DNA from: UBA1206 sp041672465
GTDB lineage: Bacteria; Bacillota; Clostridia; Oscillospirales; CAG-382
Length of the DNA stretch: 28,895 nt
Direction: 5' to 3'
NCBI GenBank assembly: GCA_041672465.1
Contig: JBAYZO010000017.1
Coordinates: 1-28,895, forward strand
Shown: piece after piece, positions 23,285 through 28,895 of the stretch
Layout: each line of letters opens with the position of its first letter
Position numbering within the stretch: position 1 is the first letter of the stretch
Notes under the pieces: generated by a model
Seen by the model: the letters and a program-made list of their open reading frames with translations, nothing else
Database searches by the model: none
Told to the model about the DNA's origin: nothing
Made by a program: the position numbers and the translations under genes

Positions 23285-24208
23285 TTATTTTAATACAATT
23301 ATCAGTATAAATACCAGCGCGAGACCGAAAAAACCCGGGGAAAGGAATACCGCGGCGATGTTTTTTGCGCTTTTCGGCAGAGGGGTTTCGTCTCTCACGG
23401 TTTTGCTCCGCTTCCATAGTATACCCTCGGCTCGTGTAAGCACAAGCACAAGCGACATAAGAAACAGTGACGTCGAGAGAAAAGCCGCGAAGAACCCCCC
23501 GCTTTTTTGAATGGTAATCCGCAGAAATGAGTCGCTGACGAATATGCTTAGCAGGTTTGACACAAAATGCGCGGCAATCGGCGCGAAGATTGATTTTGTG
23601 ACGGCCGCCATAAGACCCAAAACAAGCCCGGAATAAAAATAAAGCGGGAAGAATTCAAGCGAAAAGTGAATCATGGCAAAGCAAATCGCCGAAAAAACCA
23701 CGGCGTTAAAGGCGCCGTACACTCGATATTCAGAAAAAACCACCCCGCGGAAGAATACTTCCTCGCAGATAGCGGGGATAAGCGCGACCGCGATAATAAC
23801 CGCCAGCGCGGTGGGGGGGTAATCGGCGGGGAGATCCGAAACAAGATAGTTTATTCCGCCGGGAGGCGGGATAAGCGCTATATAATAAATACACTTGATA
23901 AGCAGGTTGCCGGTTATAAGCAGCATGGTGGCGAACACCACAAACAAAACCTGACCCGGCCCGAAAGGGGAGGCGAGAAAGTTTGTGTTAAAGCTTCTCC
24001 CCCTTAAAAAGTAATAAATTACGCAGGGGAAGAAAAAAACTATAAGCTGAACCACGCTTACCATAAGCAGAAAATCAGGCGTGCCGTCTATCTTTTCGGC
24101 TTGCGATTTGATTATGCTCCCGCTGACGGAGAGCAAAACCAACAGCGTTACGGTTAAAAACGGCGTGAGTATAGGCGTAAGGGTGATAAAACGCTTTTTA
24201 TTGGTCAT
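23285..24208 (-). CDS. CPBP family intramembrane metalloprotease
   Basis: The 307-residue membrane protein has about eight hydrophobic helices and the three CPBP (Abi, type II CAAX protease-like) motifs: EEVFFRG with the paired Glu and Arg, FAMIHFSLEFFP with the His, and HFVSNL with His and Asn. It likely cleaves a membrane protein or peptide. In bacteria members serve in bacteriocin immunity, signalling or housekeeping, and nothing here fixes the substrate. ATG 24208 with AGGAGG 9 nt upstream is preferred over the GTG at 24217. A 107-nt gap separates it from the DJ-1 gene; I see no clear promoter there. Confidence 0.88.
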   Translation of the reverse strand: MTNKKRFITLTPILTPFLTVTLLVLLSVSGSIIKSQAEKIDGTPDFLLMVSVVQLIVFFFPCVIYYFLRGRSFNTNFLASPFGPGQVLFVVFATMLLITGNLLIKCIYYIALIPPPGGINYLVSDLPADYPPTALAVIIAVALIPAICEEVFFRGVVFSEYRVYGAFNAVVFSAICFAMIHFSLEFFPLYFYSGLVLGLMAAVTKSIFAPIAAHFVSNLLSIFVSDSFLRITIQKSGGFFAAFLSTSLFLMSLVLVLTRAEGILWKRSKTVRDETPLPKSAKNIAAVFLSPGFFGLALVFILIIVLK

Positions 24209-24315
24209 AAATATCACCCTCCTTTTTTTCGTCCTTTTAACCGCTGCCGGAGTTAACGTAATCCCTCAAAGCCTGTATGCGCCGAACAATCGGAAGTTAA
24301 GCGGAGAGGTGACTT

Positions 24316-24864
24316 TTAAGAAAACTGTGTTGATTTTTTAAGCTCGTCTGCCTTTTTTTCGCCGTACAGCGCCTTGGCGAGCAAAAAGCCGAACTCCATC
24401 GACACCCCCATGCCCTTTGCCGTGATAAACTTGCCGTCAAGCACCGTTTTTTGGTCAGTAAAGACAGCTCCGCCGAGCTTAGTCTCAAACCCCGGGAAGC
24501 ATGTCGCCTTTACCCCTGTGAGAACGCCGTGTCTGCCGAGCGCCATGGGAGAAGCGCAAATAGCGCCGATAAACTTGTTTTCTTTAACCGCCTTTGTGAG
24601 AAGCGCCTTTACCTTTTCGCTTGACGCGAGGGTTTCCGCGCCTTTCCCGCCGCCGGGGAGGACAAGCAAATCAAAGCTTTCGCCGTCTTTTATTTCGTCA
24701 ATAAGCATATCGGCTTTAATATTCAGCCCGTGAGCGCCGATAAGGCTTAAGCTTCCGCTTACCGAAACGAGATAAACCTCCGCCCCCGCGCGGATAAGAA
24801 TATCCCAAGGGGTGACGGCCTCGGTCTCCTCAAAGCCGTCCGCCATAAGAAAATAAACCTTCAT
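24316..24864 (-). CDS. DJ-1/PfpI family protein (YajL-like)
   Basis: The 182-residue cytoplasmic protein has the class I glutamine amidotransferase-like fold of DJ-1. The nucleophile Cys103 lies in GAICASPMAL, and Glu15 in FEETEAVTP is the residue that hydrogen-bonds to it. VLPGGGKGAETLA and FITAKGMGVSMEF are family segments; the last usually reads TAKGPGT.MEF. Family members act as glyoxalase/deglycase or oxidative-stress chaperones. Its ATG overlaps the tmk stop as ATGA, so the two are translationally coupled. Confidence 0.92.
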   Translation of the reverse strand: MKVYFLMADGFEETEAVTPWDILIRAGAEVYLVSVSGSLSLIGAHGLNIKADMLIDEIKDGESFDLLVLPGGGKGAETLASSEKVKALLTKAVKENKFIGAICASPMALGRHGVLTGVKATCFPGFETKLGGAVFTDQKTVLDGKFITAKGMGVSMEFGFLLAKALYGEKKADELKKSTQFS

Positions 24865-25583
24865 TTTAAATAATCACCCGCCGTTTGTAGTATTTCGTTA
24901 AAAATATCTTGCCTTTCCCGCATTCCGCCGCCGGCGGCGCAGTCTATTGTCACCCAGCCCAACTTGCTCGCGGAAAACATCGCCGCTTTGTAGCTTTTTT
25001 TTAAGTGGTCAAGGCTTTTTTCATGAATGTCCGTGTGTCTAAAACCGCTTTCGGATCTTTTTTCAATATATTTTACCGCGATTGACGGCTCTAAACAAAG
25101 ATAAATGGTGAGGTTCGGCGCCGGAAGCCCGAGACGGCAAAACTCATAGTCATAAAGCCAGTCCAAAAAGGAATCCCAGTCTTTTTCCTCAAGTTTTGAG
25201 AGCTGGTGGACGGCGTTGGCGGTGGTATAGCGGTTTGATACGATAATTTTGCCGTCGTCATAGTCTTTTTTCCAGTCAAGCATAAACGAGCAATACCTGT
25301 CGGCGGCGAAAAAGCTTGAGGCGGCAAACGGGCTGACCGCTTCGGGGTCTTCGCCGAACCCGCCGTTTAAATAAAGCGAAACAAGCCCTGACCAGTCGGG
25401 GCGGTAGGTGGGGAACGCTATATGCCTGTGGGGAATCCCGAGCGACTTTAAATGCTCAACGAGAAGCTTTGACTGCGTTTCCTTGCCCGAGCCGTCAAGC
25501 CCCTCGAAAGCGATAAGGGTCTTTTTACGGCCGTCCGCCGTGACAGGCTCTTCCCGGTATGATTGTGTAAAGCTGTGATCCAT
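24861..25583 (-). CDS. tmk: Thymidylate kinase, divergent Walker A
   Basis: The 240-residue protein phosphorylates dTMP to dTDP. The P-loop is FEGLDGSGKETQ, with Glu directly after the lysine where Ser or Thr is normal, the next residue being Thr. Further motifs are AFPTYR, FAADRYCSF (the DR motif) and VSNRYTTANAVHQ. A region rich in Arg (KRSESGFRHTD) could be the lid. A 21-residue N-terminal extension precedes the P-loop strand. ATG 25583 is preferred over the open frame to 25628. Its promoter at 25645-25673 would start transcription about 55 nt before it. It heads the long minus-strand run. Confidence 0.88.
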   Translation of the reverse strand: MDHSFTQSYREEPVTADGRKKTLIAFEGLDGSGKETQSKLLVEHLKSLGIPHRHIAFPTYRPDWSGLVSLYLNGGFGEDPEAVSPFAASSFFAADRYCSFMLDWKKDYDDGKIIVSNRYTTANAVHQLSKLEEKDWDSFLDWLYDYEFCRLGLPAPNLTIYLCLEPSIAVKYIEKRSESGFRHTDIHEKSLDHLKKSYKAAMFSASKLGWVTIDCAAGGGMRERQDIFNEILQTAGDYLK

Positions 25584-25644
25584 TTCCCGCCCTTTCAGCG
25601 CATACGCGATATTTGCCGTGAAAAACAATTAAAATTCATTTTAC

Positions 25645-25673
25645 AGTATAACATTCACCGTATTAAAAATCAA
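25645..25673 (-). promoter_or_regulatory. Sigma-A promoter for tmk and the downstream run
   Basis: On the minus strand TTGATT (25668-25673), 17-base spacer, TATACT (25645-25650). It is the only clear promoter I see for the genes between 25583 and 9321. Confidence 0.75.
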
Positions 25674-25792
25674 TGAAAAATAATTAAATTTTACTCCCGT
25701 ATAGCAAAAACAACCCCTTTTCCCCCTATGTGAAACGGTGAAAAGTCTTGTTTGCCCCGTTTAAATATACCTATATATTCATTATAACTTTT

Positions 25793-25817
25793 AAGCGCGG
25801 CAAAGCCGCGCTTTTTT
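25793..25817 (+). terminator. Terminator-like hairpin with no plus-strand gene upstream
   Basis: AAGCGCGGC (25793-25801), loop AAA, GCCGCGCTT (25805-25813), then TTTT. The T-run follows only on the plus strand, while both flanking genes are on the minus strand. It may stop antisense transcription or end a small plus-strand RNA. Apart from this, the tmk promoter and the repeat remnant at 25937, I see nothing in 25584-25956. Confidence 0.6.
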
Positions 25818-25936
25818 ACTTTGCAGAAAGCAAATGACAAAAGAAATATTCTGTTTTAATTTAACACCCTATACTCACCGTTAACCGAGCAACAAAACTA
25901 TTATAAACAAAATCTTATGGATTTAAATCACAAAAA

Positions 25937-25971
25937 GGTTTTTGTCCGCTTTTCGGCTATTTTTTTGTAAA
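25937..25971 (-). repeat. Degenerate relative of the 49-bp repeat at the AI-2E stop codon
   Basis: On the minus strand the stretch begins TTTACAAAAAAATAG and continues CCGAAAAGCGGACAAAAACC. The 49-bp units contain TTTACAAAAACAATAGG followed by CGAAACCGACAAAAAGG. The similarity runs across the last codons and the TAG stop of the AI-2E gene. Confidence 0.4.
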
Positions 25972-27336
25972 CCGGCCTTTAAATGAAGCGTACCAGCGCA
26001 ATAATCTGTCGCTTTTCGGGTGAAACCTTTTCTTTTTATTTTTTTCTTCCTCAAGTTTTTTGCGGTCTATCATGGCAAAATTATTTTCATCGGAGTTATA
26101 GCGGTCCACCTCAAGGTAAAACATGGTTTCGGCAGACAGCTCTTTTTTAACCATATGCTTGTCCACAAGCTTTGTAAATACATATGATATCACCGCTAAA
26201 ATGGGAACCCCCATGATCATTCCGAACACCCCGAACATCGCGCCGAAGAAGAGGAGCGCGAAAGTCACCCAGAACTCGGATATCCCGGTTATGTTGCCAA
26301 GAATCCTCGGGGTGATAATATTCCCCTCTATCTGGTTTAAAATAAGAACAAAAGCTAAAAATATCAGCGCTTTTATGGGGTCTATCAGCACAATGATAAA
26401 CGCCGAGGGAATGGCGCCGAGAAACGGCCCGAAAAACGGGATAATATTTGTTATTCCTATTATGGTCGCCACGAGGAGCGGATAGGGAATCCCCGCTATT
26501 ACATTAAAAAGGAAGCATATCACACCCACAATTGCCGAATTGATGAGCGCGCCCAAAAGAAACCCGCCGAAGATTTTGTTGCCGTGGCGCGCCGTATCAA
26601 TTATCAAGTTTGCCGTTTCGGGCTTGAAGAAAGCAAAAGAAAGCTTCTTCCCCCAAGCGACAAAGCTGTTTTTTTCTTTCAATACATATACGGCTATAAC
26701 AATTCCGATAAAAAAGTTGGCGACAAACATCAAAACGCTGAACGCGGCGGAGGTTAAGCTGATGACCGCCGTCGTCGCTTTTGGAACCAGCGTTTCTGTT
26801 ATCCAGATTTCAAGCGAATCGAGCGCGGCGTCGATATATTTCTGGAACGCCCCCGCCCACGATCTGTCGGCGTTGAGCTTTTCAAGCTTTTGGGACACTT
26901 TTGTTATAAGCCGGGGCGCCTCCTCGCCAAGCGTCACCACCGAGTTTAACACCTGCGGGATTATAAGCATTATAAGCACCGCGATAACCAGCACGCCTAT
27001 TACCGTGGCGATGGCGATAGACCAGCGTTTGGCTTTTACTTCGGCTTTTTGTCTTACTTTTTCGTGTTTGGATTTTTTATATCGATTTTTTAGTTTGGGT
27101 TCAAAAAACACAAAAACGGGGTTGAGTAAAAAAGCGATGAATACGCCGTAAATCACCGCGGAAAGATAACCTAAATAATGGTTGATTACGTCCAGCACTT
27201 CGCTGAAGTACCAAATAAAACCCATCACCAAAAGGCAGGCGACAATCAGAAAGAAAACGCCTTTGAAGTCGCGGAAGCTTGCCCTCGCGCCGGGGCAGCG
27301 CGTTTCGGGGGTTTTTGTTTCGTTGGGGTTTTCCAT
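25957..27336 (-). CDS. AI-2E family transporter (YdbI/YtvI-like membrane protein)
   Basis: The 459-residue protein has about eight membrane helices in the AI-2E family layout: two near the N-terminus (FKGVFFLIVACLLVMGFIW, then YLGYLSAVIYGVFIAFLLNP), one after a basic loop, a soluble segment (about 135-195), then the hydrophobic cluster with GITNIIPFFGPFLGAIPSA, EGNIITPRILG and FGAMFGVFGMIMGVPILAV. Members export or exchange small solutes; autoinducer-2 export is established for few, so the substrate is unknown. The N-terminal and C-terminal hydrophilic tails make it longer than typical (about 350 residues). AAAGG precedes the ATG, and a strong hairpin sits just before that. It diverges from the surface protein gene. 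Confidence 0.9.
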   Translation of the reverse strand: MENPNETKTPETRCPGARASFRDFKGVFFLIVACLLVMGFIWYFSEVLDVINHYLGYLSAVIYGVFIAFLLNPVFVFFEPKLKNRYKKSKHEKVRQKAEVKAKRWSIAIATVIGVLVIAVLIMLIIPQVLNSVVTLGEEAPRLITKVSQKLEKLNADRSWAGAFQKYIDAALDSLEIWITETLVPKATTAVISLTSAAFSVLMFVANFFIGIVIAVYVLKEKNSFVAWGKKLSFAFFKPETANLIIDTARHGNKIFGGFLLGALINSAIVGVICFLFNVIAGIPYPLLVATIIGITNIIPFFGPFLGAIPSAFIIVLIDPIKALIFLAFVLILNQIEGNIITPRILGNITGISEFWVTFALLFFGAMFGVFGMIMGVPILAVISYVFTKLVDKHMVKKELSAETMFYLEVDRYNSDENNFAMIDRKKLEEEKNKKKRFHPKSDRLLRWYASFKGRFTKK

Positions 27337-27349
27337 TTGGCAGCCTTTC

Positions 27350-27375
27350 TTTTACCGCCTGACGGGGCGGTAAAA
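27350..27375 (-). promoter_or_regulatory. Leader hairpin directly before the AI-2E ribosome binding site
   Basis: TTTTACCGCC (27350-27359), 6-nt loop, GGCGGTAAAA (27366-27375): a perfect 10-bp stem. On the AI-2E transcript it ends immediately before the GAAAGG ribosome binding site, so it may affect translation or mRNA stability. No U-run follows on that strand. Confidence 0.5.
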
Positions 27376-27622
27376 TTCTTCTTTCTGTTTTTTTATACTC
27401 CCGGATTAATATTTTCAGCGTTGCTTTGCGGGGATTTTTCGGTCTTAAGGTTTATCTTTTTTATTCTTTGCGCCTTTACAACAATTATTGTATATCAAAA
27501 GGGAAAAAAATACAATAGTTAAATTAAATTGTATTTGAGACGTCTGTATATTTAGATAAATATCTTTCTTTTTTGAGTTTATATAAATGTTCGCAATTAT
27601 TTCTATTATTTTAAATAATTGC
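27376..27622. other. AT-rich divergent intergenic region, no gene seen
   Basis: The stretch between the AI-2E leader and the surface-protein promoter is strongly AT-rich. A 69-codon minus-strand frame spans it, but it lacks a ribosome binding site and has composition of non-coding DNA. I see no convincing AI-2E promoter. Confidence 0.5.
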
Positions 27623-27651
27623 TTGACAAATATGTAAAGGAATGTTATACT
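27623..27651 (+). promoter_or_regulatory. Sigma-A promoter for the surface protein gene
   Basis: TTGACA (27623-27628), 17-base spacer, TATACT (27646-27651). Transcription would begin about 27658, roughly 45 nt before the ATG at 27704. Confidence 0.88.
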
Positions 27652-27663
27652 CAAAACGAATAA

Positions 27664-27681
27664 TTAGGAAGTTATTCCTAA
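27664..27681 (+). promoter_or_regulatory. Short stem-loop at the 5' end of the surface protein mRNA
   Basis: TTAGGAA (27664-27670), loop GTTA, TTCCTAA (27675-27681). It starts within a few bases of the predicted transcript start and so could protect the 5' end of the mRNA or serve as an operator. Confidence 0.35.
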
Positions 27682-27703
27682 ATTAATGAAAGGAAGAAAT
27701 ACC

Positions 27704-28895
27704 ATGAGGAAACTAATGGCAATTATACTGTCCGTCTTGCTTGTCTCCGCTTGTTTCGCGGCTATCGGCGCGACGGCGGCACAGGCTTTCGAAGTATCTG
27801 CCTCTTCCCCTGAATCGGTTACGCCCGGGCAGAGTTATGATTTAGTCATAACGCTTGACAGCATGCCGGCTCTTGGTTCGGAAGAACATGTCTCCGCCAT
27901 TATTTTTAAGGTCGGTTATGACAAAGACCTTGTCACTTTCGACTTGAAACAAGGCAAGGAGGCCGATTTCACCACTACGCTTAATTCGGGTCTTGAAAAT
28001 ATCGTCGCGGTGGAAGACGATTACATAGACGCCACTTTTATGGACTTTAGTTTTGGTGATTTGTTCGCGGCGGATCAAACCGTTACTTTCCACTTTACGG
28101 TGGACGAGTCTGCTGTTTCAAACGTAGTCTTTGATGTTTATGACGTCGCGTACGCCATAGGCACGAATATGACTGCATTTATTGACGGCGTCGGCACGGG
28201 ATCTGTTTCCGAGTATGTTGCCGTAACCCTGCCTGAACCATATGCTAAAATTGATTTTTCAACAGGCGCGGCAATTGATCTGAAAGGGAAGGTCGAGCTT
28301 ACCAACAATGGCGCCAGCTTTTCAGAAAAAGAATTCAAACACGGCGATAATACTTTTTCGGCGATGGCGATGAATGTTACCGCCGCGGGACAGAACGTCG
28401 GCGGAAAGTTCAAAGAATTGTCGACGCGCGCAGAAGTTATCGCTTTTGCGGACACCTACGGGTTTTCTATTGAAGCCGTATATGTTAACTATGCTCAAAG
28501 CAGCATTCAAGGCGTTGTTTGCGCCACGCAAAATGGCGGTTGGGGCATTGCTACAAACGGAGGCAAGCCTTATTTCCTCGCTCACGACGGCGCTTGGAAA
28601 ACTGCTTATGCGCTAGAAGTCGCGCCAAATGACGAACTTACGCATGTTGTCGGTGTATATGATCCGTTTTCAAAGAACGTGAGAATCTACATAAATGGCG
28701 TTCTTGAAGCTACAACGGCATTTGCTAATGCGTTTTTCCCCGGTGACAAAGAAAACTTTAACCTTTTCTACTTAGGCGCGGATCCTGATACAAACGGTGT
28801 TGGAAACGACTATAAAATGTCGAATTTTTCACTCCTTAAAGCAAATATCTACGCTTCGCCGCTATCAAACGCGCAAGTGCAAGAAGCTTATGATA
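27704..28895 (+). CDS. Secreted surface protein with cohesin-like and LamG-like regions, cut by the window end
   Basis: The frame is open from ATG 27704 to the end (397 codons, no stop), so the C-terminus is missing. A signal peptide (MRKLMAIILSVLLVSACFAA, likely cleaved near AQA at about residue 28) is followed by a beta-rich region (about 28-165) resembling cohesin-type domains: VSASSPESVTPGQSYDLVIT, then IIFKVGYDKDLVTF and VTFHFTVDES. The next region (about 175-395) looks like a LamG/concanavalin-like jellyroll, with FSIEAVYVNY, DELTHVVGVYD, VRIYINGVLEA and FYLGADPDTNG. Such regions bind carbohydrate or protein at the cell surface and often precede an enzyme or anchor domain, which would lie beyond this window. 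AAAGGA lies 9 nt before the ATG. Confidence 0.8.
   Translation, partial: MRKLMAIILSVLLVSACFAAIGATAAQAFEVSASSPESVTPGQSYDLVITLDSMPALGSEEHVSAIIFKVGYDKDLVTFDLKQGKEADFTTTLNSGLENIVAVEDDYIDATFMDFSFGDLFAADQTVTFHFTVDESAVSNVVFDVYDVAYAIGTNMTAFIDGVGTGSVSEYVAVTLPEPYAKIDFSTGAAIDLKGKVELTNNGASFSEKEFKHGDNTFSAMAMNVTAAGQNVGGKFKELSTRAEVIAFADTYGFSIEAVYVNYAQSSIQGVVCATQNGGWGIATNGGKPYFLAHDGAWKTAYALEVAPNDELTHVVGVYDPFSKNVRIYINGVLEATTAFANAFFPGDKENFNLFYLGADPDTNGVGNDYKMSNFSLLKANIYASPLSNAQVQEAYD

Noticed and set aside
27445..27654. Minus-strand frame of 69 codons in the AT-rich divergent region
   Set aside because: It has a Lys/Ile/Asn-rich translation typical of AT-rich non-coding DNA, overlaps the surface-protein promoter and has no ribosome binding site.

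Overview
The window looks like a chromosomal segment of an anaerobic Gram-positive bacterium, most likely a member of Clostridia and possibly uncultured. The reasons are sigma-A type promoters with exact 17-bp spacers, strong AGGAGG-type ribosome binding sites, a ferredoxin-dependent 2-oxoacid oxidoreductase, the ymfF/ymfH M16 peptidase pair typical of Firmicutes, mltG, lgt and CPBP genes, and signal-peptide surface proteins. I see no phage, insertion sequence, CRISPR array, tRNA or rRNA. The taxonomic placement is inferred from gene families only.

Left part (1-9280). A secreted, membrane-anchored family-10 glycosidase-like protein (228-2792, +) converges on a DUF4434 TIM-barrel protein (2893-3846, -). 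That gene and a DUF362/ferredoxin protein (4064-5236, +) diverge from two near-perfect promoters. A pyridoxal/pyridoxamine kinase (5391-6221, +) follows, separated from the DUF362 gene by a structured repeat. A diacylglycerol-kinase-like lipid kinase (6286-7209, -) diverges from an OmpR-type response regulator and histidine kinase pair (7385-9133, +).

Centre (9321-25583). Sixteen genes all lie on the minus strand and most are overlapping or tightly spaced. In transcription order they are tmk, a DJ-1/PfpI protein, a CPBP membrane protease, mltG, a U32 peptidase-family (TrhP-like) protein, a P-loop ATPase, a four-gene ferredoxin oxidoreductase cluster (delta, alpha, beta, gamma), ispD, ispF, nagA, nagB, ymfF, ymfH, lgt and folD (eighteen counting each oxidoreductase subunit and folD). 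Functions are mixed housekeeping: dTTP supply, peptidoglycan trimming and amino-sugar salvage, isoprenoid precursors, redox and carbon metabolism, elongation factor P modification, lipoprotein maturation and folate C1 metabolism. Only one clear promoter is visible, in front of tmk. The U32/ATPase junction is interrupted by a 200-bp repeat cluster.

Right part (25584-28895). An AI-2E family membrane protein (25957-27336, -) diverges from a surface protein with a signal peptide, a cohesin-like region and a LamG-like region (27704 onward, +), which runs off the window end.

The least ordinary signal is a structured intergenic repeat. Two copies (5248-5313, and 20348-20413 on the other strand) fold into the same three-way shape, a long outer stem enclosing two hairpins, and differ by paired compensatory substitutions. 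Each is preceded by TTTCAAT-type palindromes that start at the stop codon of the upstream gene. The second copy is followed by 49-bp tandem repeats, and a degenerate relative sits at the stop codon of the AI-2E gene. Several genes also share an extended ribosome binding site (AAAGGAAT, about 10 nt, start), which helps fix their starts.
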